Below are positions 15,692 through 22,878 of a stretch of DNA of 26,902 nucleotides, in pieces (within the stretch, counting starts at the first letter, position 1; every line of letters starts with the position of its first letter). Below the pieces are notes generated by a model that was not told the DNA's origin, did no database searches, and saw only the letters and a list, made by a program, of their open reading frames with translations. Position numbers and translations under genes: made by a program. This DNA comes from a virus: IMG/VR virus record IMGVR_UViG_3300037521_000453, positions 1 through 26,902 of that record, one strand, 5' to 3'.

Positions 15692-15961
15692 ATGGGTAAT
15701 ATGAAATTCCAATTTAAACAACACATAAGCAAGGCCAAATATGAGCACAAATTGATGACCTTGGTCGAAGAAAAATCAGGCCTTGACCCGACCAAACACG
15801 TATATAAATCGAAGCACGTTGAACAAGATGGAACGGTTGTTTGGTTATATTACGACAATCGCACCGATAAGCACATCGGGTCTTGGTGCAAAGGCCAAGG
15901 ATGGGCATACGATTTTGACGGCAATGGCAACGTGGAATATTTCGAAGCCAAAGCCGCATAA
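15692..15961 (+). CDS. Hypothetical protein, 89 aa
   Basis: ATG at 15692 with ATAGGAGAA upstream. The frame extends further 5' but that part runs through the promoter, so the later start is preferred. The basic N-terminus (MGNMKFQFKQHISKAKYEHK) is followed by beta-like DGTVVWLYYD, HIGSWCKGQGWAYDFDGNGNVEYF. The single Cys and Trp/Tyr-rich half suggest a small beta domain. No known family. It is the first gene after promoter copy 1, as expected for an early regulator or host-takeover protein, but that is only inference. Confidence 0.65.
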   Translation: MGNMKFQFKQHISKAKYEHKLMTLVEEKSGLDPTKHVYKSKHVEQDGTVVWLYYDNRTDKHIGSWCKGQGWAYDFDGNGNVEYFEAKAA

Positions 15962-16268
15962 AAATTTTTGTGATGTCGGTAAAATTTTGAGCATCTTCCA
16001 TCTGGATGTGCCTAATAAGCCACCAGAATCGTGAACGCTCTGCTTAAAAATACAATTTGGAAAAGTACCTGCTCCTTTCTGACCGTGATTGCAAGCACGA
16101 CTTTTTAGGAGATTCCCAAAAGCCGAAAACGGTGGGGTATAGGGAAGAAAAACCAACCGGCATCACGGCGAAAAAGCCGCAGGGAGAGGGCGGCGAAGGG
16201 TGGCGATGCATCTTAAGGGATGTGTCAAGTATCCCTGCGCAAACCTAAAATTAAGAGAGGTAAATATC
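15962..16268 (+). other. Gap of about 300 bases with a long-range inverted repeat
   Basis: No convincing gene: the 63-codon frame from TTG 16057 lacks an SD and has an odd composition. CGCAGGGA (16178-16185) and TCCCTGCG (16232-16239) form a perfect 8-bp inverted repeat with 46 bases between, which contain a smaller CATC/GATG hairpin. It could be a structured leader of the gene at 16269 or a small RNA. A GCATC...GGATG hairpin-like stretch is also near 15992-16012. Confidence 0.35.
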
Positions 16269-16496
16269 ATGGGCAAAAGAAAAATCAGAAAAAATTTTGA
16301 AGATAAATTTGGCAACGTTGTGCAGGTCGGTGATTACGTTTATGCCCACGGAGTAAATGAGGGACTGGAAGGCACCGTTGTAAAATGCAACGATGACAAT
16401 TCTGTAAAAGCCTTCAACGTAATGACCACTGACGGCATAATCCAGTATTTCAATCGGGAGTGGACACGAAAGGAATTAAATTTCCAAACGAAATGA
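16269..16496 (+). CDS. Small beta-barrel-like hypothetical protein
   Basis: 75 aa from ATG 16269, with AGAGAGGT upstream. In-frame codons before it reach into the structured gap and have no SD. After a basic start (MGKRKIRKNFEDKFG), the sequence VVQVGDYVYAHGVNEGLEGTVVKC resembles the V-x-V-G-D-x-V ... G-x-x-G-x-V pattern of KOW/SH3-like small barrels, which often bind RNA or protein. The C-terminus is DGIIQYFNREWTRKEL. Function unknown. Confidence 0.65.
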   Translation: MGKRKIRKNFEDKFGNVVQVGDYVYAHGVNEGLEGTVVKCNDDNSVKAFNVMTTDGIIQYFNREWTRKELNFQTK

Positions 16497-16510
16497 TTTT
16501 GAGGTAAATC

Positions 16511-16699
16511 ATGTTATTGAAAAACGGAAAAGAAAACGGTTTAAAAGAGGATGAATTTTGTCCCAAATGCAACACCGGAGTTATTTTCGGATATGCAACT
16601 ATTTGTGCTCTTTGCCAACCGATAGTTCTTCGCCAAGAAAAAGGGTTGGAATTCTTGGTCGATATGAAAGGTGACCCGCCGATTGATGGGCAGGGATAA
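16511..16699 (+). CDS. 62-aa zinc ribbon protein
   Basis: C17-P-K-C20 and C32-A-L-C35 form a double CxxC, a short zinc ribbon with 11 residues between knuckles. A hydrophilic tail with VLRQEKGLEFLVDMKG follows. GAGGT stands eight bases before the ATG. It lies in the accessory block between promoter copy 1 and the methyltransferase. Possible transcription-related adaptor; not recognised. Confidence 0.65.
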   Translation: MLLKNGKENGLKEDEFCPKCNTGVIFGYATICALCQPIVLRQEKGLEFLVDMKGDPPIDGQG

Positions 16700-16710
16700 A
16701 GGAGAATAAA

Positions 16711-16815
16711 ATGTTCGGAGATTATATTGCTCTATTTGCTATGGCTGTCGCACTTATTTTTATGTATGTTATGTGCCCCTCTGCCGCTGACAGTTTACCA
16801 TTAATTTTTATGTAA
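16711..16815 (+). CDS. 34-aa single-pass membrane peptide
   Basis: ATG with a perfect AAAGGAG SD nine bases upstream. Residues about 5-24 (YIALFAMAVALIFMYVMCPS) form one hydrophobic helix, followed by a short, mildly acidic tail ending IFM. Its stop is directly followed by the SD of the methyltransferase. It could be a small holin-like or inhibitor peptide; with so short a sequence no family can be assigned. Confidence 0.6.
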   Translation: MFGDYIALFAMAVALIFMYVMCPSAADSLPLIFM

Positions 16816-16828
16816 GGAGTGGTAAAAA

Positions 16829-17908
16829 ATGTTCAATGTTTTAAGCCTTTTTGATGGCATGAGCTGTGGGCAAATCGCACTGGAACGAGCCGGTATAAAA
16901 TACGACCATTATTTTGCCAGTGAGATTGACCAGTATGCTATCGAAATCACGCTAAAAAATTATCCCGATACACTTCAGCTTGGGGATATCACCAGTCTGA
17001 ATACAGACTCATTGCCGCCGATTGGTTTATTGATGGGAGGTTCGCCTTGTCAATCCTTTTCCAACGCCGGAGACCACTCTGGTTTTAAAGGCAAGTCCGG
17101 TCTCTTTTGGGAATTTGTGCGGATATTTAATAAGGTAAAACCCAAATATTTCCTGTTTGAAAACGTCAAAATGAAAAAGGAATGGCGGGATATTATATCT
17201 CGAGAGCTTGGGGTCGAGCCCATATTGATAAACTCCGCATTGGTATCCGCCCAAAATCGCCAACGATATTATTGGACAAACCTGACCGACAAGCAACCAA
17301 AAGATAAAGGTATCAAATTGGTCGATGTGCTTGAGGCCGGAGTCGTTGATAGAGATAAATCATTTTGCTTGGATGCCAATTATTTCAAAGGCACAAACCT
17401 GAAGGGACACCTTACAAAAAATCGCCGACAGGTCGTCTTTACGGAACGCCGGACAGAGTCCGCCAAACGCATCCGCCGCAAATTTAAACAGGCATATGGG
17501 GTCGATTACTCGCCACGGCGGGATAAAGAATTGGTCACCAGAGACGATGATAAAGTCAATTGCTTGACCACGTCCGGCTTCACAAAGGAGCATATTGTCC
17601 TTGATAAATCCCAGTGCATCCTTTCGACAATGTATAAAGAGAATGTCAAATCGATGCTCAAACGGAATAAATTGGGGTTGTTGGTCGGGGATGAGGATTT
17701 AAATAATATACATTTTCGTAAATTAACGCCGATGGAATGCGAAAGGTTGCAGACCGTGCCGGATAATTACACTGACGGAGTATCCGCCACGCAGAGATAT
17801 CGGATGATTGGAAACGGTTGGACGGTAGATGTTATCGCCCATATGCTCCAATATATAGGAAATAAAAAAGGTGCATTCAATGAAATCAAAATCTTGGATT
17901 TATTTTAA
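16829..17908 (+). CDS. C5-cytosine DNA methyltransferase
   Basis: 359 aa. It transfers methyl from SAM to C5 of cytosine. Motif I LSLFDGMSCGQIAL (5-18), motif IV GGSPCQSFS with catalytic C74, motif VI FENVK (E111), motif VIII QNRQRYYW (142-149), then a target-recognition region (about 170-290) and closing motifs IX/X (MECERLQTVPDNY, RYRMIGNGW). The complete set suggests an active enzyme. No restriction partner is next to it, so it probably protects phage DNA against host restriction or marks it for regulation. The recognition site cannot be read from the sequence. SD AAGGAG. Confidence 0.92.
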   Translation: MFNVLSLFDGMSCGQIALERAGIKYDHYFASEIDQYAIEITLKNYPDTLQLGDITSLNTDSLPPIGLLMGGSPCQSFSNAGDHSGFKGKSGLFWEFVRIFNKVKPKYFLFENVKMKKEWRDIISRELGVEPILINSALVSAQNRQRYYWTNLTDKQPKDKGIKLVDVLEAGVVDRDKSFCLDANYFKGTNLKGHLTKNRRQVVFTERRTESAKRIRRKFKQAYGVDYSPRRDKELVTRDDDKVNCLTTSGFTKEHIVLDKSQCILSTMYKENVKSMLKRNKLGLLVGDEDLNNIHFRKLTPMECERLQTVPDNYTDGVSATQRYRMIGNGWTVDVIAHMLQYIGNKKGAFNEIKILDLF

Positions 17909-18093
17909 TGGATTTCCAAGAATCAGCCGCCTATTATATGGAACTTTATCATCTCAGTCTGAGAAATTTCGACTATTGGTTGGACGATGTTTATTTTAAA
18001 AATAGTGAAAATAAACCTAAAGTTTTGTTGACAAATGCCGATATAGGTTATAGAATGGAAAGAAACGGTCAACAAACCAACGGGAGATTTTGA
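17908..18093 (+). CDS. Possible 61-aa protein spanning promoter copy 2
   Basis: Starts with a TAATG overlap on the methyltransferase stop. Residues 1-33 (acidic and aromatic: AAYYMELYHLSLRNFDYWLDD) look protein-like, and the end covers the promoter repeat, reading KPKVLLTNADIGYRM. The same peptide would be read from copy 1, but there without an upstream gene. No SD except coupling. Either a real short protein whose tail happens to carry the promoter, or a chance frame. Confidence 0.4.
   Translation: MDFQESAAYYMELYHLSLRNFDYWLDDVYFKNSENKPKVLLTNADIGYRMERNGQQTNGRF
18008..18074 (+). repeat. Promoter/operator repeat, copy 2
   Basis: Near-identical to 15606-15672 (about 62 of 67 positions). Here the inverted arms extend to 9 bp, TTTGTTGAC (18024-18032) and GTCAACAAA (18068-18076). 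The 35 bases between the arms equal the spacing in copy 1. Confidence 0.85.
18028..18056 (+). promoter_or_regulatory. Sigma70-like promoter in repeat copy 2
   Basis: TTGACA, 17 bases, TAGAAT, the same as copy 1 apart from one spacer base. It lies 39 bases before the 18095 gene, which carries a GGGAG SD, and should drive the 18095-20002 block. Confidence 0.75.
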
Positions 18094-18094
18094 A

Positions 18095-18472
18095 ATGAAT
18101 AGAGATGAATTTTGCAAAGCAACCGGCCTAAAATACGAAAGCATCGATGAGGATGATTGGAATACCATCCAGACGGTTTATAATTTTCATCCGATGATTT
18201 CCGATACCAAAGGCAAAAACGAAATCGCCGCCTTATATAAAAAAGGTGGGATGGGGCTGTTGACGGATATGTTTGGCACCGCCGATGAGATTAGTTGCCG
18301 AGAAAGCAACATCCAACTGGCATCGGTTGAAATGGAAAAAATCCAAAAGAAATTTGACGCCGATTTAAAAGAGCTGAACGCCAAATATGAAAATGAATTT
18401 TGGCAGATGAATGAAAAAATTCGGTCGAACCGAAATACCATCATCAACCTGATAAATAAATATGAGGTGTAA
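18095..18472 (+). CDS. Coiled-coil hypothetical protein, 125 aa
   Basis: The N-terminal half is mixed (FCKATGLKYESIDEDDW, YNFHPMISDTKGKNEIAALY). From about residue 70 there is a long charged helix (EMEKIQKKFDADLKELNAKY, then NEKIRSNRNTIINLIN) with heptad character, so it may dimerise. First gene behind promoter copy 2. No known domain; possibly an early host-interacting protein, by position only. Confidence 0.7.
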   Translation: MNRDEFCKATGLKYESIDEDDWNTIQTVYNFHPMISDTKGKNEIAALYKKGGMGLLTDMFGTADEISCRESNIQLASVEMEKIQKKFDADLKELNAKYENEFWQMNEKIRSNRNTIINLINKYEV

Positions 18473-18475
18473 ATT

Positions 18476-19018
18476 ATGATAGGGGCAAATGTAAAACATG
18501 GCCGCAAGGCCGAGACCTTTAATATTGACGGGTCAAAAATTGTTGTCGAAGCCTATCAGAAAACCTATATGCGGAATCCCGCAGGTTTTCAGGTAAAGAT
18601 TCGGGGAACCGACCACGCTTATCATCTCAATGTTTTGGAAATTGATGAGGCCATATCACGGGGTCTGCATAAGTTTTTGCAACGAGAACTTGGCCTATCG
18701 GATATGATGACTTATATGAATGTCAATGCCGATAATTGGATGGGCAAAACGGTCACGCTCGCCATCAACGCCAGAGACGGCAAATTCTGCATAAGCAACT
18801 TGGACGGGCAATTTACAATCAAGGAAGTTACCGACCAAACCACCAAGGAATGTGGAATGAGACAATGGGATGTATTGCATCCCGACTGGGCAGAAAAACT
18901 TTGCACCGTAATTAAAGCCAAAGATGAAAAAGAATACACCGCCGTTGGAATGGAAATAGCTCGCACCGGACGGGACGTTTATGACGCCGCCGCCAAACTT
19001 TTATGTAATATAATTTAA
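18476..19018 (+). CDS. Hypothetical protein, 180 aa
   Basis: GAGGTG upstream, four bases after the previous stop. Beta-rich N-terminal half (FNIDGSKIVVEAYQK, GFQVKIRGTDHAYHLNVLEI), a central helix (ISRGLHKFLQRELGLSDMM), a second beta region (GKTVTLAINARDGKFCISNL) and a C-terminal helical part with AVGMEIARTGRDVYDAAAKL. I see no catalytic signature. The double alpha/beta layout suggests two repeats of one fold, but the sequence similarity between the halves is low. Confidence 0.65.
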   Translation: MIGANVKHGRKAETFNIDGSKIVVEAYQKTYMRNPAGFQVKIRGTDHAYHLNVLEIDEAISRGLHKFLQRELGLSDMMTYMNVNADNWMGKTVTLAINARDGKFCISNLDGQFTIKEVTDQTTKECGMRQWDVLHPDWAEKLCTVIKAKDEKEYTAVGMEIARTGRDVYDAAAKLLCNII

Positions 19019-19204
19019 CGCCTTGGAGTGCCATGCTTAGTATTGGATTTTTATATCTGAGAAAGGACGCCACATGGGGAAGAGAAGGGCAGGGGATAAG
19101 GGCATATCTCCGTGATCGAAACCACTTTGTACAATTTTTGGGTGGGGTCACCCGACTCAGTCGGTATCAAATCCGGCCACTCCATTCGCTAACAAGGAGA
19201 AATG

Positions 19205-19408
19205 ATGAAAACAGATGGATTTACAGAAGACCAGATGATGGATAAGTTTTCCAGAAACGCCCGATATCAAGGTGGTGGATGTTATTCCATTTCATTTTTT
19301 GGCAGAACGCTTTATGATACTTGCACCTTAAAACTTCGGGAAAAATGGCAAGCATGTTTTATCAAAAGGAACGGGAGGTATTTTTACAATGAGAACTTAT
19401 ATTTATGA
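19205..19408 (+). CDS. Small hypothetical protein, 67 aa
   Basis: The AAGGAG at 19194-19199 favours the second of two tandem ATGs (19205), giving MKTDGFTEDQMMDKF. Later: GGGCYSISFFGRTLYDTC and WQACFIKRNGRYFYNENLYL, a compact beta-like, aromatic sequence with three Cys. The preceding 185 bases contain no clear gene but have GGGTG/CACCC and CCGA/TCGG hairpins near 19140-19170. It overlaps the next gene by 20 bases. Function unknown. Confidence 0.6.
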   Translation: MKTDGFTEDQMMDKFSRNARYQGGGCYSISFFGRTLYDTCTLKLREKWQACFIKRNGRYFYNENLYL

Positions 19409-19619
19409 TTTTTCGGGATATTATATTGGAGCATTTATGTATGTCCGTGCCGAAGACCGCACTGAGGCCGACAAAATGTTCAAAGAAAAAGTAAGAGATA
19501 TATCGGAGAGTTTATACCATGATAATGTATGGGAGAACGGAGGGATTCGTAAATCTGTAACGGTCACCGAAATCAAAAACGGCAAACGGGCAGTTTTGCT
19601 CGCTGATGGAGATTATTAA
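19389..19619 (+). CDS. Small hypothetical protein, 76 aa
   Basis: GGGAGGT SD inside the end of the previous gene. The pattern MRTYIYDFSGYYIGAFMYVRAEDRTEADKMF... reads as beta-hairpin plus helix, then KSVTVTEIKNGKRAVLLADGDY as two strands, a ferredoxin-like or small alpha/beta unit. Phage proteins with an 'A-x-x-x-x-E-A' helix after two strands are common, but no function follows from this. Confidence 0.65.
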   Translation: MRTYIYDFSGYYIGAFMYVRAEDRTEADKMFKEKVRDISESLYHDNVWENGGIRKSVTVTEIKNGKRAVLLADGDY

Positions 19620-19621
19620 GT

Positions 19622-20002
19622 ATGTATATGATGCCATCCAAATTGACGGAAGGGAAGACACGGTGCAATCGGAAAGACCCGCCCAAAACAGCCAAGAGGC
19701 CAATAAAGCCGCCGCCACAAGGCAGACCAACTGCAAAATGGACGTGGGACTGGCCGCAGGAAGAAGGATGGTTTTGGATTTATGGTCTATTAAATAAAGA
19801 GGATAAAGAATTCTCTTTATATCCAGCCAAGGCTTATAAATCTCTGGCCGGACAAATGTCATATGCATCCAACGGGGGATTTCTTTATCAATCGGAGGTC
19901 TGCCTAATTATGTGGTTTCCAATAACGATGCCAACTATGGTGCCGACACCGGAAATAATGTATCGAAATGTTTTCCCTGAAATGTTTGAAACGGGTAAAT
20001 AA
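19622..20002 (+). CDS. Hypothetical protein with basic Pro-rich N-terminus
   Basis: 126 aa, with GGAGAT upstream. Residues 8-40 are basic and Pro-rich (KDPPKTAKRPIKPPPQGRP), probably disordered. A Trp-rich part follows (KWTWDWPQEEGWFWIYGLL), then a hydrophobic segment SEVCLIMWFPITMPTMVP that is borderline for a membrane helix. Last gene before a hairpin-rich gap. No family recognised. Confidence 0.55.
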   Translation: MYMMPSKLTEGKTRCNRKDPPKTAKRPIKPPPQGRPTAKWTWDWPQEEGWFWIYGLLNKEDKEFSLYPAKAYKSLAGQMSYASNGGFLYQSEVCLIMWFPITMPTMVPTPEIMYRNVFPEMFETGK

Positions 20003-20269
20003 AAACAGGGTATGAGTAACCACAAACCCACTGGTATTAGGCGGGAGAAGGTGATGGAATGCTAATTCTCTGGAAGTCCTGCTCATATCTTTCCAAGGGT
20101 GATGCTCTCCGGTTGCTCTCCGAAAGAGGTCACCCACACATTTTTCAAATGGTCCTTATAGGGACCATATGGCCGCTTAATGTTGCTTTAAAGGACCATT
20201 AAGCCAATATTCGCCCTTAATGTGGGATATTATACCCATTAGGGTATTCAAAAAAAAAAAGAGGCATCC
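20003..20269 (+). other. Hairpin-rich non-coding region
   Basis: No credible gene in 267 bases. Visible structures: GGGTGA (20097-20102) with TCACCC (20130-20135), enclosing CTCT/AGAG and a tandem TGCTCTCCG direct repeat; ATGGTCC-ttatag-GGACCAT (20149-20168); GCTTAATG/CATTAAGC (20174-20206 region); and an imperfect CCCTTAATGTGGG/CCCATTAGGG pair (about 20215-20245). A run of ten A follows before the next gene. The TTAATG/CATTAAG theme recurs in the last hairpins. Candidate small RNA or leader. Confidence 0.5.
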
Positions 20270-20995
20270 GTGGTCAATAAATTTCGAGAACTTTTAGAGG
20301 CTGAACCTGCTCGTATAATCCGCACTGCAAATCCCGACATCGTCAGACGACTCAAAAAGGATAAGCCAAGGCCGACCAAACCAAAATTGGTCAAACCACT
20401 TTTACCGAAGGGTCCAGGTTTGCAATTTGAACGGAATGGACAAAGCCTTGAATATATTTTTAAGCACGGCGGAAGGTGGGTTATCGATACCAACCACGCC
20501 GCACAAAGGATGGGAGAAAGGAATTCATATTCCGATAAAGAGATACAAGGGTTTTTTCGCCGGATGATTGATAAATATTTATCAATGGGACCGGCCTATA
20601 CTAATTTAAATAATCCAGAATTTTTATTCTTCTCAAAAAGCCTTAATCAAGGCATGATTATTGCATACCGGAAGGATTTTAAAAAGATAGATAATAAAAA
20701 GCATTTCGTGGTCGTCACGTTTTTCCCAAAAGGTTCAAAGCGGGTTAAGCGGGGCACAGATATTATCATGTTGGAGTCTTATGATTATGGTGACGGGCCG
20801 ATATTTTCTGACGAATTTACCGAATATATGGACCAAATAAGGTGCCAATATGGGTCACCGTATAATTGCTTTTTAGATGGAAAACAAACTTATATCCCCG
20901 AATGTATCCAACTCGAAGATACAAAATTCGACATCATTTTCTGTGAAGGGAAATTATTTCATATTTCCGACTTTGAGGTAATTGAAATTGACTAA
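20270..20995 (+). CDS. Toxin-like protein with capsid-targeting-like leader
   Basis: 241 aa, GTG start with AAGAGG upstream. The N-terminus VNKFRELLE|AEPAR resembles the shared leader with L-L-E before Ala. Residues 30-50 are basic and Pro-rich. From about 60: IFKHGGRWVIDTNHAAQRMGE and later GMIIAYRKDFKK and HFVVVTFFPKGSKRVKRGTD. The H-A-x-x-R-M-x-x-R pattern followed by beta strands is reminiscent of DUF4258/BrnT-like small RNase folds, with an extra C-terminal domain holding three Cys. This match is by eye and weak. A packaged effector is a hypothesis only. Confidence 0.6.
   Translation: MVNKFRELLEAEPARIIRTANPDIVRRLKKDKPRPTKPKLVKPLLPKGPGLQFERNGQSLEYIFKHGGRWVIDTNHAAQRMGERNSYSDKEIQGFFRRMIDKYLSMGPAYTNLNNPEFLFFSKSLNQGMIIAYRKDFKKIDNKKHFVVVTFFPKGSKRVKRGTDIIMLESYDYGDGPIFSDEFTEYMDQIRCQYGSPYNCFLDGKQTYIPECIQLEDTKFDIIFCEGKLFHISDFEVIEID
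20567..20586. repeat. Perfect 20-bp palindrome inside a coding region
   Basis: ATTGATAAATATTTATCAAT reads the same on both strands, inside the 20270 gene (codons for MIDKYLSM). A dimeric regulator or topology-related site is possible, but it may be chance in AT-rich DNA. Confidence 0.6.
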
Positions 20996-21017
20996 TTTAA
21001 ACAAATCATAGTATAAT
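20988..21017 (+). promoter_or_regulatory. Sigma70-like promoter for ribonucleotide reductase
   Basis: TTGACT, 18 bases, TATAAT, overlapping the end of the 20270 gene and 74 bases before the reductase start. Transcription would start near 21024, at the base of the AGCCGGA/TCCGGCT hairpin. Confidence 0.7.
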
Positions 21018-21020
21018 GCA

Positions 21021-21061
21021 AGCCGGAGTGGTTGCAACTGCTATAAGCAAGCTGTCCGGCT
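21021..21061 (+). other. Stem-loop in the reductase 5' leader
   Basis: AGCCGGA (21021-21027) pairs with TCCGGCT (21055-21061), and the 27-base loop holds a GTTGCAAC palindrome and a TGC/GCA mini-stem. There is no run of T, so it is not a standard terminator. It is too short for a cobalamin riboswitch and lacks its B12 box. It may stabilise the mRNA. Confidence 0.5.
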
Positions 21062-21091
21062 TTACTTATTCCAAATAGAAAGGAATCACCA

Positions 21092-22822
21092 ATGCTCAAA
21101 CCGAAGGCACAAGTGATTGTAAAGAATCGGTATTTTATCAATGAACATGAAAATTGGGAAAGATTATCAATGCGAGTTGGACAAGGTGCCGCCGCCGTTG
21201 AAACAACATACGAAAACCAACAGCTTTATACCAAAAAATTCTCCGAAATGATATACAATATGCATTTCCTTTCTGCGGGACGTATTTTGAGAAATATGGG
21301 CCGGCCCCGTGGAACTTTATTCAATTGTTATGCCAAAAATATTGAAGATACCATTGAAAGCATTGCATACACCGGAGCTGATGCCATGATTTTATGGGCA
21401 GAAGGCGGCGGAGTTGGCTTTAACGCCTCTTTTATGAGGCCGGAGGATGCACCTATAATGCAAAAAGGCGGAGAATCGTCCGGACCCATATCATTTTTGA
21501 CCGGATATAACGCCTTCGCTCAAACCATTAAAACAGGGGGAGCAAGACGAGCCGCCGCCCTTGCTTTGATGGTTGTAAGCCATCCCGATATCTTTAAGTT
21601 TATCAATTCCAAAATCGTGGACGGACTGTTAAATAATTTTAATATATCAGTCGGGGTAACCGAAGATTTCTTGGATGCAGTGGAGACTGATTCCAACTGG
21701 GATTTGCATTTTAACCAGAAAGTGTATAATACCGTTCGGGCCAAAGATTTATGGGATTTGATGATGAATAATGCCGTAAAATATGCGGAACCTGGACTGA
21801 TAAACTGGGATAATCTGCGGAGCAACAACTCTTATTATTTTGACCCGATTATTGCACCAAATCCCTGTGGGGAAGTTCCCCTTGGAGACGATGGAGTTTG
21901 TTGCTTGGGGTCGCTTGTTTTGCCGAATTTAATTACCGGCCACGTCAATACCAATTGGCAGTTAATGGAGCAAACCGTGCATCTGGCCGTTCGATTTTTG
22001 GATAATATCATCCAAGTCAATAAATATCCGGACCATATTCCCGGTATAAAACGGAAAGCATTTGAATCTCGCCGCATAGGTATCGGCATTATGGGACTGG
22101 CCGAGTATTTATTCGCCAAAAAACTTCGGTATGGGTCGGAGGAAGCCGTTTTAGAAATTGAAAAGCTGATGAGAAATATCCGTGATTACGCATATGAGGC
22201 ATCAATTAAATTATCAGCAGAGAAGGGTGCCTTCCCAAAATTTGACCCGATGTTGTACAGTAAGGCCAATTTTGTGCGCCAATTACCTAACCAGACCAGA
22301 ATGGATATTAAAAAGTTTGGTATCCGAAATGTAACAATGCAAGCCATCGCACCAACGGGGACGATTTCTTTGTTGGCGGAAGTCACGGGGTCGGCGGAAC
22401 CATTAACTTATAAGGCATATATTCGCAATGATGAGGTCGGGAAACGGGCCTATGTCCATGAAATTTTCCAAAAAATAATCGAAAATAAAGAAGCAACGCC
22501 GGACTGGTTTGTTGATTCTGCAGACCTTAAGCCCGAAGACCATTTGGAAACACAGGTCGCCATCCAAAAATATGTGGATGGTGCCGTATCAAAAACGCTT
22601 AATTTACCGAAGGGGACAAAATCAGACCGCCTGAGTTACCTTTTATTACAGTATATGCGGGACTTAAAGGGGACAACCTGTTACGTGGATGGATCTAAAA
22701 AGGGGCAGATATTGGTGCCGATTACCAAAAGGCAGGCCGGGGAATATTTGCAAAAGGAGCAGGCTTATACTGAAGTGGATGAGGAAGTAACCGAGTGCTC
22801 CACGGGAAAATGTGACATATAA
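21092..22822 (+). CDS. nrdJ: Class II (adenosylcobalamin-type) ribonucleotide reductase
   Basis: 576 aa. It reduces ribonucleotides to deoxyribonucleotides for phage DNA. SAGRILRNMGRPRGTLFNCYA (about 61-81) has the first active-site Cys (C79); NPCGE (257-261) gives C259 and E261; GVCCLGS (268-274) holds the partner Cys; the C-terminal CSTGKC (569-574) is the shuttle pair. The N-terminal ATP-cone is absent and the length is shorter than class I. No NrdB-type radical protein follows, which supports the B12-dependent type. A transcription unit of its own: promoter upstream, terminator downstream. SD AAAGGAA. Confidence 0.9.
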   Translation: MLKPKAQVIVKNRYFINEHENWERLSMRVGQGAAAVETTYENQQLYTKKFSEMIYNMHFLSAGRILRNMGRPRGTLFNCYAKNIEDTIESIAYTGADAMILWAEGGGVGFNASFMRPEDAPIMQKGGESSGPISFLTGYNAFAQTIKTGGARRAAALALMVVSHPDIFKFINSKIVDGLLNNFNISVGVTEDFLDAVETDSNWDLHFNQKVYNTVRAKDLWDLMMNNAVKYAEPGLINWDNLRSNNSYYFDPIIAPNPCGEVPLGDDGVCCLGSLVLPNLITGHVNTNWQLMEQTVHLAVRFLDNIIQVNKYPDHIPGIKRKAFESRRIGIGIMGLAEYLFAKKLRYGSEEAVLEIEKLMRNIRDYAYEASIKLSAEKGAFPKFDPMLYSKANFVRQLPNQTRMDIKKFGIRNVTMQAIAPTGTISLLAEVTGSAEPLTYKAYIRNDEVGKRAYVHEIFQKIIENKEATPDWFVDSADLKPEDHLETQVAIQKYVDGAVSKTLNLPKGTKSDRLSYLLLQYMRDLKGTTCYVDGSKKGQILVPITKRQAGEYLQKEQAYTEVDEEVTECSTGKCDI

Positions 22823-22833
22823 ATGCATTCTGC

Positions 22834-22866
22834 ACGATAACGGTTCGGATGTTATCGTTCATTTTT
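22834..22866 (+). terminator. Rho-independent-like terminator after nrdJ
   Basis: ACGATAAC, 9-base loop, GTTATCGT: a perfect 8-bp stem, followed after three bases by five T. It starts 12 bases after the reductase stop. Confidence 0.65.
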
Positions 22867-22878
22867 AGAGTTGTACAC

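Noticed and set aside
16057-16248. 63-codon frame in the 15962-16268 gap
   Set aside because: TTG start without SD, odd composition, and it crosses the inverted repeat.
19033-19245. 70-codon frame upstream of the 19205 gene
   Set aside because: No SD, Arg-rich chance-like sequence, overlaps a better-supported gene.
21021-21061. Cobalamin riboswitch before the B12-type reductase, or a truncated tRNA-Leu (GCCGGAGTGGTT start)
   Set aside because: Far shorter than a cobalamin riboswitch and no B12 box; no anticodon or T arm for a tRNA.
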